Shown piece by piece: positions 54,419-62,397 of a DNA stretch of 64,000 nt (its first letter is position 1; every line of letters starts with the position of its first letter). Made by a program: the position numbers and the translations under genes. The notes under the pieces were generated by a model, which saw only the letters and a program-made list of their open reading frames with translations, ran no database searches and was not told the origin of the DNA. Origin of the DNA: Permianibacter sp046297695 (GTDB lineage: Bacteria > Pseudomonadota > Gammaproteobacteria > Enterobacterales > Permianibacteraceae); NCBI GenBank assembly GCA_046297695.1, contig JBKBHF010000014.1:13319-77318 (forward strand), read 5' to 3'.

Positions 54419-55642
54419 ATGACCGCGTTCAACCCTCGTCACCTCGCCCGTCAGGTTCCGGCCACCACTTGGCAGGCGTATCTGTCCTCCCGTTCCATCG
54501 CCATCCCCGAATCTTTCGACTGGAGCGCCGAGGAAAAGGCATTTTCCGATGCCCTGATCGCCCTCCTGGAGGAACTCGAACCGGATCAACAGGCCCTGCT
54601 GCACGCCGAGCTGCGCCATGTCCACGCCCTCGCGACCCAGAAAGGCATCGATGCGATCCTCAACGCCAGCGACAACGACGTGGCTATTCGGGAGGACTTC
54701 GGACAGCTCCGCAACCACGCCGAGCGGGCCATGTGGGTGTTGGTGAACTGGCCGCAAACCTTCATGACGGCCGAGGCGCTGCTCCAATTCGATCTCGGCG
54801 TCGGCAAGCGGTCGTGGAAACGGCAAGCCATCAAGGTGACCGAGCCGGTGTCCCGAGAGGCTGCCGACATCGAGGGATTGCAGGCCGCCTTGTCCGAGGT
54901 GCTCTCGAAACGCAAGGGACCGCGGCGCGCCTGCCACGTAGACGTCTGCGACCGTCACCTGGACGGCGGTGTGCAGATCAGCGTCTACGTGGAGGACGAT
55001 CCCAACGATCTGGTGGAGTTCGTCGAAGAGGGCATGCGCCGCCGGACGACCCGCCCGGCGACCAATCTCGCGCTGGTCTACTTCCCCGCATCCGGCATCG
55101 TCGACACCGTCGGCCGGGGCGGAGCCAAGGTCCACCAGCCGCTGGTGACGCTCTTCGCACGCCATCTGCTGAAACAGGAGGTCAAGCCCGAGGCAGTGAA
55201 GCAGCCGATGTTCTATCTCAACCGGCTGCGGCACGGCTTGGACCTTCCGGAGGACAGCGACATCGACCTCGCCGCCCACGGCATTGATCGCATTCGCCTC
55301 CGCCGCGCCCGGCTCAGGAGCACGAGGGCGCCGATCTGCGACTTCTGGGTAGGCGTACCGGCGGATCAGGCCGAACACTGCGTGCTCGCTGCATCGAGCG
55401 CCCACCTGAAGGACCACGACCTGTTCCGCGGTCCGTTCAATATCGTCGAGGCCCTCATCAGCATCTATTTCGCCCCTGCCGAAATGGGCAAGCGCGGTCG
55501 CGTACTGAACATCGACCTCAAGCAATCGGGGATCTCCAACCTCCAGGACATGGCAGAGGAGGACGCCAAGCTCGCTGAGCGCCTCCTGCGTGCCTGGCGC
55601 GTCTCCGAACCGACCGAGGTCGAACTGGCCCTGGTCGCGTAG
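54419..55642 (+). CDS. unrecognised 407-residue protein, first gene of the XRE-controlled operon
   Basis: Not recognised. It has AAGGAG and AAAGG before the ATG. The N-terminal 150 residues are mostly helical; the middle (about 150-340) is beta/alpha with ACHVDVCDRHLDGGVQISVYVEDDP and FWVGVPADQAEHCVLAAS. There is no signal peptide, membrane segment or known catalytic motif. The strong promoter with operators upstream and the tight link to the next gene suggest an inducible element function. Confidence 0.7.
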   Translation: MTAFNPRHLARQVPATTWQAYLSSRSIAIPESFDWSAEEKAFSDALIALLEELEPDQQALLHAELRHVHALATQKGIDAILNASDNDVAIREDFGQLRNHAERAMWVLVNWPQTFMTAEALLQFDLGVGKRSWKRQAIKVTEPVSREAADIEGLQAALSEVLSKRKGPRRACHVDVCDRHLDGGVQISVYVEDDPNDLVEFVEEGMRRRTTRPATNLALVYFPASGIVDTVGRGGAKVHQPLVTLFARHLLKQEVKPEAVKQPMFYLNRLRHGLDLPEDSDIDLAAHGIDRIRLRRARLRSTRAPICDFWVGVPADQAEHCVLAASSAHLKDHDLFRGPFNIVEALISIYFAPAEMGKRGRVLNIDLKQSGISNLQDMAEEDAKLAERLLRAWRVSEPTEVELALVA

Positions 55643-55650
55643 AAGCCGCC

Positions 55651-56607
55651 GTGCAGGCGCGCAACGACATCGCCTTCGGCCTGCTCTGCGGGCTCGTCGA
55701 GGAATCCGAGGGAAGCCTCCATCCGGATGCCGCCCGGTATTCCGGACAAATGGATGCTTATCGGCATCTCCTCGACCTCGGCGCCATCGGGGCGGGTGAT
55801 GGTGTCGGATCGAGCATCCTCTGTCCCTGGTGCGGAATGGGCGATCTGGAGGGGATTCGCTTCGAGCAAGGAGGCCGCCAGGGGTACTGCACGGACTGCG
55901 GCTGGGTGGATCTGGCCAGTGATCAAGTGACACGGCTCAGGGTGGACATCACGCGCATCGTCCGGTGGCTCGCCTCGGCCCTGGGCCTTGCGGGACGGTA
56001 TCAACATGAAGAGATGGTTCCGACAGCGCTGTGGCGCCTGGGCGAGATCGAACATCGACGAAAGCGGCGCACTATCTTCTTCGGTCGGAGGCTGAGCGAC
56101 CCGGCCTTGACGCCCATCATCGAAGCTCGTTTGCGCACCGCCTGCGCACCCGGCTGCGGCGTCCTCATCACCACTACACCCGACGTCGCCCAAGCGATCC
56201 AGGCCGCCGGCCATCTCGTCGTTCCGCTGCGTGCCGTGGCGCATCTCCGCAAGGCCGGCTTCGTCATCGAGAATCTCGACGCATACCTCGACGGTTCCGC
56301 CGGGATCGGCGAACGGGATTCGGAAACCTCCCTGCGGCTCATGCACTCCGGCCGCATCGCACTGATCGACGGAGAGCGGCACGCACTGTCGCCCCAGGTC
56401 TACGGCTTTCTTTCGGTACTCGCGCAGGGCGGCGGCGATCCCGTCCATAAACGCACCATCGCCGACGCTTTGGAAATCGATGTCGACAAGTGCAAGGGCG
56501 CGGACATCTGCAAGCGGCACAAGGCCGTCTACCGCACCTTCGTCGCCCACGACAACGACGGTCACTATTGGCTGAAACCCGAATTCGTCAACGACCAAAG
56601 GAGGTGA
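55651..56607 (+). CDS. unrecognised protein with zinc ribbon and C-terminal winged helix
   Basis: A 318-residue protein starting with GTG eight bases after the previous stop. A zinc ribbon is formed by C58-P-W-C61 and C80-T-D-C83. The middle domain (about 130-220) is alpha/beta with FFGRRLSDP and GVLITTTPDVAQAIQAAGH. The C-terminal HALSPQVYGFLSVLAQ then GDPVHKRTIADAL looks like an OmpR-type winged helix. It may be a DNA-binding regulator working with the upstream protein. I know no family. Confidence 0.68.
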   Translation: MQARNDIAFGLLCGLVEESEGSLHPDAARYSGQMDAYRHLLDLGAIGAGDGVGSSILCPWCGMGDLEGIRFEQGGRQGYCTDCGWVDLASDQVTRLRVDITRIVRWLASALGLAGRYQHEEMVPTALWRLGEIEHRRKRRTIFFGRRLSDPALTPIIEARLRTACAPGCGVLITTTPDVAQAIQAAGHLVVPLRAVAHLRKAGFVIENLDAYLDGSAGIGERDSETSLRLMHSGRIALIDGERHALSPQVYGFLSVLAQGGGDPVHKRTIADALEIDVDKCKGADICKRHKAVYRTFVAHDNDGHYWLKPEFVNDQRR

Positions 56608-56672
56608 TGCACCCAACGAAGCGCAATCCTTTCATCCGGCAGTTCAACTTCGATCTCGATGAGGTGAATGAC

Positions 56673-56897
56673 ATGAGTGGTAAGAACCAGTGGGTCGTCC
56701 GCAACGGCGACAAGTGGGGTGTCCGGGGGGAAGACAACGACCGCCTGACCTCCGTACACGATACGCAACAGGAAGCCTTCGAGCGCGCACGCGACATCGC
56801 GCGCAACCAGGGCAGCGAGGTGCTCATCCAGGGCGAGGACGGGAAGATCCGCGAGCGCAACAGCTACGGCAAAGATCCGTTCCCGCCTCCCGGCTGA
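56673..56897 (+). CDS. DUF2188 protein
   Basis: A 74-residue protein of the DUF2188 type: QWVVRNGDKWGVRGEDNDRLTSVHDTQQEAFERARDIARNQGSEVLIQGEDGKIRERNSYGKDPFPPPG. The ATG at 56673 has GAGGTG six bases upstream and gives the family length; an in-frame ATG at 56607 overlapping the previous stop is an alternative. The function is unknown. It ends the operon before a terminator. Confidence 0.8.
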   Translation: MSGKNQWVVRNGDKWGVRGEDNDRLTSVHDTQQEAFERARDIARNQGSEVLIQGEDGKIRERNSYGKDPFPPPG

Positions 56898-56924
56898 CCA
56901 CCCCGCATTTCCACCCCCGATAAG

Positions 56925-56958
56925 GGCCCGGAGCCAACCACTCCGGGCCTTTTTCTTT
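56925..56958 (+). terminator. rho-independent terminator
   Basis: GGCCCGGAG and CTCCGGGCC pair around a 7-base loop, followed by TTTTTCTTTT. It separates the XRE-controlled module from the replication block. Confidence 0.9.
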
Positions 56959-57086
56959 TCCGTCTCTGCGCATGGCCGATTTGCACGATTTGCCCGCCCA
57001 TCCTGCCCGCTTTGCCCGCCGGTTTGCCCACCCCCTGAAACCCAGAATGACCTCACGTTTCCGCAACAACCCGTAAGGAGCGAATC

Positions 57087-57299
57087 GTGAGTATCAAACA
57101 CCTCAACCAACGCCAACTGGCCGACCGTTGGGGCGTCAGCGAAGCCACCTTGGAACGCTGGCGCTCCGAAGGAATCGGGCCGGTCTTTCTCAAGATCCAG
57201 GGGCGCGTGCTCTACCGTGTCGAGGACGTCGAGTCCTACGAGGCGGAGTGCCTGCGCAAGAGCACCTCCGAGCGCGTCGGCGCGGGAGGTGTGGCATGA
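57087..57299 (+). CDS. small helix-turn-helix protein (AlpA/excisionase-like)
   Basis: A 70-residue protein: LNQRQLADRWGVSEATLERWRSEGIGPVFLKIQGRVLYRVEDVESYE is a MerR-like HTH typical of excisionases and AlpA-type regulators. The GTG start has AAGGAG seven bases upstream. It leads the operon, and its stop overlaps the next ATG as ATGA. It may act as a regulator or directionality factor. Confidence 0.8.
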   Translation: MSIKHLNQRQLADRWGVSEATLERWRSEGIGPVFLKIQGRVLYRVEDVESYEAECLRKSTSERVGAGGVA

Positions 57300-57838
57300 C
57301 AAATTCGTCGGGAACGAATTTGGACCGCGAAGCGGGCCGCGTAGCGGCGAGCCCCATGGACGGGGCGAGCAACCGCCTCACCCCCGACCAGGTTCTCGCC
57401 ACGCCGGCCGGCGAGCTCGCCGCGCTGCAAAGCGAGGCGCTGTTCCAGCTCAAGAACGATGCCGCCGATCTGCTCTCGGCCGCCAAGGCCATCGTCGAGC
57501 ACCTCGAACGCGCGCTGGATATGAAGTACGCCGACCGCGCCCATGCCCTGCGCATGGCCGCCGGTAAGGACACCGGCGTCGTGCATTTCGACGACGGCCG
57601 CGTGCGCGTCACCGCCGACCTTCCCAAGCGGGTCGAGTGGGATCAGAAGCGGCTCGCCGAGATCGTGCGCCGTATCGCTGAGGGCGGCGAGGACCCGGCC
57701 GAGTACGTCGAGACCGCCTACCGCGTCTCCGAGACCAAGTTCAACGCCTGGCCCGAATCGCTGAAGAGCGCCTTCGCCCCCGCCCGCACGCTCAAGACCG
57801 GCAAGCCCGGATTCCGTCTCGCCCTGCTGGAGGAGTGA
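57296..57838 (+). CDS. phage-type hypothetical protein
   Basis: A 180-residue protein coupled to the HTH gene by ATGA. A central helix-rich part (FQLKNDAADLLSAAKAIVEHLERAL) precedes HFDDGRVRVTADLPKRVEWDQKRL. It resembles unnamed genes of phage replication modules; no function is recognised. The C-terminal FAPARTLKTGKPGFRL is basic. Confidence 0.65.
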   Translation: MTNSSGTNLDREAGRVAASPMDGASNRLTPDQVLATPAGELAALQSEALFQLKNDAADLLSAAKAIVEHLERALDMKYADRAHALRMAAGKDTGVVHFDDGRVRVTADLPKRVEWDQKRLAEIVRRIAEGGEDPAEYVETAYRVSETKFNAWPESLKSAFAPARTLKTGKPGFRLALLEE

Positions 57839-57843
57839 CCGTC

Positions 57844-58125
57844 ATGTTCAAGAACCGCACTTTGCTCGACAAGCTGAAAAAGCAGCACCCCTATCTGCTG
57901 GAGTCCCTGCCGGAACGGATCGGGACGAATGGCGCCGACGTGGCAATCGAAGATGCCACCCTGGATCAGATCGCCTTCGCCGTCATCGCCCTCGAAAACG
58001 AGGTCCGGCCCATCAGCCGCCGCATGAACGCTCTGCGGGAGCTCTACGACCTCGCCCGCAAACACGGCGCACTCGGCGCACACCGGATCGGACACGCGTT
58101 CGCCGACAAAGGAGGCCGCTCATGA
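57844..58125 (+). CDS. small hypothetical protein of the replication block
   Basis: A 93-residue, mostly helical protein beginning MFKNRTLLDKLKKQHPYLLESLPERIG. No domain is recognised. It lies five bases after the previous stop and overlaps the next ATG, so it is clearly part of the operon. Confidence 0.65.
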   Translation: MFKNRTLLDKLKKQHPYLLESLPERIGTNGADVAIEDATLDQIAFAVIALENEVRPISRRMNALRELYDLARKHGALGAHRIGHAFADKGGRS

Positions 58126-58979
58126 GCCTCCCCATCATCTCCGCCGACCAGCGTCTGGCCGAGAAGCGCGGCGTGAAAGGCGTGCTGGTCGGCAAGAGCG
58201 GCATCGGCAAGACCTCGCAGCTCTGGACCCTGGCGCCCGAGGCCACCTTGTTCTTCGACCTCGAGGCGGGCGACCTCGCCGTCGAGGGGTGGGCCGGCGA
58301 CACCATCCGCCCGCGCACCTGGCAGGAGTGCCGCGACTTCGCGGTGTTCATCGGCGGTCCGAACCCGGCGCTGCGCGAGGACCAGCCCTTCAGCCAGGCC
58401 CACTTCGATGCCGTCTGCGCGCGCTTCGGCGACCCGTCCGTGCTCGACCGCTACGACACGGTGTTCGTCGACTCGATCACCGTCGCCGGGCGCCTGTGCC
58501 TGCAATGGTGCAAGGGCCAGCCGCAGGCCTACTCGGAGAAGACCGGCAAGCCGGACACACGCGGCGCTTACGGCCTGATGGGCCAGGAGATGATCGCCTG
58601 GCTCACCCACCTACAGCACACCCGCGGCAAGAACGTGTGGTTCGTCGGCATCCTCGACGAGCGTCTCGACGACTTCAATCGCCGCGTCTTCCAGCTGCAG
58701 ATCGACGGCTCCAAGACCGGGCTCGAGCTGCCCGGCATCGTCGACGAGGTGGTGACGCTGGCCGAGCTCAAGGCCGACGACGGCAGCGCCTACCGCGCCT
58801 TCGTCTGCCACACGCTCAACCCCTGGGGCTACCCCGCCAAGGACCGCTCCGGCCGCCTCGACCAGATCGAGGAACCGCACCTCGGCCGGCTGATGGCCAA
58901 GATCGCCAGCCCCGCGCGCCCCGCCCTCGAACGCCTCGACTTCGCGCGCCCCGCGCCTTCCGAACCCGTACAGCAATAA
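58122..58979 (+). CDS. RecA-fold ATPase, Sak4/AAA_24-like
   Basis: A 285-residue ATPase. Walker A GKSGIGKT is at 24-31, and the Walker B in YDTVFVDSIT near 110-118. The protein fits phage RecA-like proteins of the AAA_24/Sak4 type that pair homologous DNA with help from a phage SSB. The gene directly downstream encodes an SSB-like protein, as is usual for Sak4. It overlaps the previous gene by four bases. Confidence 0.8.
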   Translation: MSLPIISADQRLAEKRGVKGVLVGKSGIGKTSQLWTLAPEATLFFDLEAGDLAVEGWAGDTIRPRTWQECRDFAVFIGGPNPALREDQPFSQAHFDAVCARFGDPSVLDRYDTVFVDSITVAGRLCLQWCKGQPQAYSEKTGKPDTRGAYGLMGQEMIAWLTHLQHTRGKNVWFVGILDERLDDFNRRVFQLQIDGSKTGLELPGIVDEVVTLAELKADDGSAYRAFVCHTLNPWGYPAKDRSGRLDQIEEPHLGRLMAKIASPARPALERLDFARPAPSEPVQQ

Positions 58980-58991
58980 GGAGCCACGACC

Positions 58992-59588
58992 ATGAGTTAT
59001 TTCGATTTCAACGATGCCAACGAGCAGTCTTCGTTCGACCTGATCCCCAAGGGCACGCTGGTGCGCGTGCGCATGACCATTCGCCCGGGCGGCTTCGACG
59101 ATGCGAGCCAGGGCTGGACCGGCGGCTACGCCACCCGCAACGACAACACCGGCTCGGTGTACCTCAACTGCGAGTTCGTGGTGATGGAGGGTGAGTACGC
59201 CCGTCGCAAGCTGTGGTCGCTGATCGGTCTCTACAGCCCCAAGGGTCCCGAGTGGGCCAACATGGGCCGCGCCTTCGTCAAGGCGATCCTGAACTCCGCG
59301 CGCGGCGTCCATCCGGGCGACGCCAGCCCCCAGGCCCAGAACGCGCGGCGCATCGCCGGGTTCGCCGACCTCGACGGCATCGAGTTCCTCGGTAAGGTCG
59401 ATTGGGAGAAGGATCAGAACGGCCAGGACAAGGCCGTCATCAAGCAGGCGATCCAGCCGGATCACAAGGACTACGCCGCGCTGATGGGGGCACCGCGTGC
59501 GCCGGCGCCTTCGGCCACCACGCCCAACGCATATGCCCAAGCCACGGGTCGCGCTCCGGTCACGGGCCGTCCGAGCTGGGCGCAGTAA
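58992..59588 (+). CDS. phage-type single-strand DNA-binding protein
   Basis: A 198-residue protein resembling DUF669/SSB-like phage proteins: FDLIPKGTLVRVRMTIRPGG, YLNCEFVVMEGEYARRKLW and LDGIEFLGKVDWEKDQNGQDKAVIKQAI suggest an OB fold. The C-terminal tail is Pro/Ala-rich and flexible but lacks the acidic tip of cellular SSB. Placement after the Sak4-like ATPase supports ssDNA binding. Confidence 0.7.
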   Translation: MSYFDFNDANEQSSFDLIPKGTLVRVRMTIRPGGFDDASQGWTGGYATRNDNTGSVYLNCEFVVMEGEYARRKLWSLIGLYSPKGPEWANMGRAFVKAILNSARGVHPGDASPQAQNARRIAGFADLDGIEFLGKVDWEKDQNGQDKAVIKQAIQPDHKDYAALMGAPRAPAPSATTPNAYAQATGRAPVTGRPSWAQ

Positions 59589-59602
59589 GGGGGACTGCCG
59601 GC

Positions 59603-61278
59603 ATGATGCTTCGTCCCCGTCAGGCCCTGCTGGTGGAGCGCTCGCTCGCCGCGCTCTACCTGCACGGCAACACCCTGGCCATCGGCCCGACCGGCTCCGG
59701 CAAGACCATCATGCTGTCGGCGGTCGCCGGCGGCGTGTTGGAGGACCCGACGCGAAGGCCTGCATCCTCGCGCACCGCGATGAGCTCACCGCCCAGAACC
59801 GGGAGAAGTTCGGCCGGGTCAATCCGGGCGTCGCGACCTCGGTGTTCGATGCCAAGGAGAAGTCCTGGGCCGGGCGCGCCACCTTCGCGATGGTGCAGAC
59901 GCTCTCACGCGACGCGCATCTCGACGCGATGCCCACGCTCGATCTGCTGGTGGTCGACGAGGCGCACCATGCCGCCTCGCCGTCCTATCGGCGCGTGATC
60001 GATCGCGTGCTGTCGCGCAACCCCAGGGCGCTGATCTTCGGCGCCACGGCCACGCCCGCACGCAGCGACGGCAAGGGGCTGCGGGAGGTCTTCAGCAACG
60101 TGGCCGACCAGATCACCCTGGGCGAGCTCATCGCCTCCGGCCATCTGGTGCCGCCGCGCACCTTCGTCATTGATGTCGGCGCGCAATCGGCCCTCGCCCA
60201 GGTGCGCCGCACCGCCACCGACTTCGACATGACCGAGGTGGAGGCGATCCTCAACAGGACGCCGATCACCGACGCGGTGATCCGTCACTGGCGCGAGAAG
60301 GCGGGCGAGCGCAAGACCATCGTGTTCTGTTCGACCGTGGCCCACGCGCAGTGCGTGGCCGACGCGTTTGTCGCCGCCAGCATCCGCGCCGTGCTCATCC
60401 ACGGCGAGTTGTCGGACGCCGAGCGCAAGGTCCGGCTCGCCGAATATGAAAGCGGCGAGGCACAAGTAGTCGTCAACGTGGCGGTGCTGACTGAAGGCTA
60501 CGATTACACACCCACCTCCTGCGTGGTGCTGCTGCGCCCGAGCTCGCACAAGTCGACGCTGACCCAGATGATCGGGCGGGGGCTGCGCACCGTCGATCCG
60601 GCCGAGCATCCCGGCGTGGTCAAGACCGATTGCATCGTCCTCGACTTCGGCACCGCGACCCTCATGCACGGCTCGCTGGAGCAGGAGGCCAACCTGGACG
60701 GCCACCAGCACCAGGGGCAGGCGCCCACCAAGGAGTGCCCCTCCTGCGAGGCGACGGTGCCGCTCGGCTGCCGCGAATGCCCACTGTGCGGCTTCGAGTG
60801 GACCATTGATCCGGCCGAGCAGGCGGAAGCCATGGACGACTTCGTCATGACGGAGATCGACCTGCTCAAGCGCTCCAACTTCCGCTGGTGCGATCTCTTC
60901 GGCTGCGACGATGCCTTGATGGCCACCGGCCTCCAAGCCTGGGGCGGCATCTTCTTCCTCAACGGGCGCTGGCACGCGGTCGGTGGCGGCCGGAGTCTTC
61001 CGCCCCGTCTGCTGGCGGTCGGCGACCGCAGCGTCTGCATGGCCAAGGCGGACGACTGGCTCAACGACAACGAGTCCCTCGACACCGCCCACAAGACCCG
61101 CCGCTGGCTCAACGAACCGCCCACCGAGAAGCAGCTGCGCTACCTGCCGCAGGCCATGCGCGCCGACTTCGGGCTCACCCGCTACCAGGCCTCGGCGCTG
61201 CTCGCGTTCCAGTTCAACAAGTCGTCGATCCATCGCCTTGTGCTGGCAGCCAACGACGAACACCGGAGGGCGGCGTGA
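59603..61278 (+). pseudogene. DEAD/DEAH-box helicase, frameshifted by one base
   Basis: Two overlapping frames together give one superfamily 2 helicase of about 558 residues. The first frame has Walker A GPTGSGKT (residues 28-35). The second has VVDEAHH, GATATPARSD, TEGYDYTPT and QMIGRGLR, then a zinc ribbon CPSC...CPLC. The frame changes near 59746-59748 in GACCCGACG; one extra C would read EDPDAKACILAHRDEL and make it whole. Either a true recent mutation or an assembly error. It should unwind DNA in element replication or recombination. Confidence 0.8.
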
Positions 61279-61631
61279 TATGCGCGATCTGCGGACGAGA
61301 GGGACGCGGCTTCTGCTGGCTGTCGCCGAGGAACGGCTCGCGTGCGCCGGACGGCAAGCGCCTGTTCAAGCGCTTCTGCTCCATGCGCTGCCAGGACATT
61401 CATCTGCAACGACTGAAGGCGGGAGGCGGTGTCGTGATCGATCCCACCCATAACGAGAAGGCCGCGATGGAGGCGGTCCTGCCCTCGCTCGGCGAGTACG
61501 TGGCGTCCATCGGCATGGACCGGTCGCTCGCGAGCTACACCCGGGAAGAGGTCCTGCAACTGGTCGATGTGGTGCTCACCGCCTACTTCGACAACCTGCG
61601 GGAGCGCACGCCCGACGATGTGCCGTTTTGA
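61275..61631 (+). CDS. DUF6511-like zinc-finger protein
   Basis: A 118-residue protein with Cys at 3, 6, 14, 35 and 39 (CAIC, FC, FCSMRC), a likely zinc finger. The GTG start overlaps the helicase stop as GTGA. The remainder is helical with YTREEVLQLVDVVLTAYFD. It looks like DUF6511 proteins of phages; the role is unknown. Confidence 0.68.
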   Translation: MICAICGREGRGFCWLSPRNGSRAPDGKRLFKRFCSMRCQDIHLQRLKAGGGVVIDPTHNEKAAMEAVLPSLGEYVASIGMDRSLASYTREEVLQLVDVVLTAYFDNLRERTPDDVPF

Positions 61632-61641
61632 GGAGGCGGTG

Positions 61642-62397
61642 ATGCTCGATTACAACCACCGCCCCAGGTTCCACGAGCGCGTCAACGCTGTCATCGACGA
61701 AGCGCTGGCGCGTGAACGGGCAGCACAGGTATCTCGGACCTACCTCGGTGCCTCCCGGCTCGGCGTGGCCTGCGAGCGCGCCCTGCAGTACGAGTACGCC
61801 CAGGCCGCGGTCGATCCGGGGCGCGAGCTGCCCGGGCGGGTGTTGCGGGTGTTCGAGGTCGGCCATGCCCTGGAGGATCTGGCGATCCGCTGGCTGCGCC
61901 TCGCCGGCTTCGAGCTCTACACCCGCAGGGCCGATGGGGAGCAGTTCGGTTTCTCCGTCGCCGGCGGACGCATCCAGGGGCACGTCGACGGCATCCTGGC
62001 TGCGGGCCCTGCCGACATCGAGCTTGCTTATCCCGCGCTGTGGGAGTGCAAGACGATGAATGACAAGTCCTGGCGCGAGACCGTCAAGCAGGGCGTGACA
62101 CGTGCCAAGCCGATCTATGCCGCGCAGATTGCCGTCTACCAGGCCTACATGGAAGGCGCCGTGCCGGGCATCGCGAGCAATCCCGCGCTGTTCACCGCCA
62201 TCAACAAGGACAGCGAGGAGATCTGGTTCGAGCGCGTACCCTTCGACGGCGGGCTCGCGCAGCGCATGTCGGACCGGGCCGTGCGCGTCATCACCGCCAC
62301 CGAGGCGGGCGAGCTGCTGCCCCGACACGCCACTACGCCGACCCATGTCACATGCAAGTCGTGCCCTTGGCAGGACCGGTGTTGGGGGTCGGCTTGA
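61642..62397 (+). CDS. Cas4/RecB-like PD-(D/E)XK nuclease
   Basis: A 251-residue nuclease. Active-site residues are D116 in GHVDG and E135-x-K137 in WECKT. Four Cys (44, 238, 241 and 247) match the iron-sulfur layout of Cas4/AddB-type exonucleases. AGGAGG precedes the ATG. In phage modules such enzymes make the single strands used by Sak4-type recombinases. No CRISPR genes are nearby, so it is not an adaptation Cas4. Confidence 0.82.
   Translation: MLDYNHRPRFHERVNAVIDEALARERAAQVSRTYLGASRLGVACERALQYEYAQAAVDPGRELPGRVLRVFEVGHALEDLAIRWLRLAGFELYTRRADGEQFGFSVAGGRIQGHVDGILAAGPADIELAYPALWECKTMNDKSWRETVKQGVTRAKPIYAAQIAVYQAYMEGAVPGIASNPALFTAINKDSEEIWFERVPFDGGLAQRMSDRAVRVITATEAGELLPRHATTPTHVTCKSCPWQDRCWGSA

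Noticed and set aside
59740..59756. Programmed -1 ribosomal frameshift in the helicase gene.
   Set aside because: No X-XXY-YYZ heptamer or obvious downstream pseudoknot; a single missing base explains the two frames better.
61642..62397. Cas4 as evidence for a CRISPR locus.
   Set aside because: No cas1, cas2 or repeat array is in the window; the gene sits in a phage-type replication operon.
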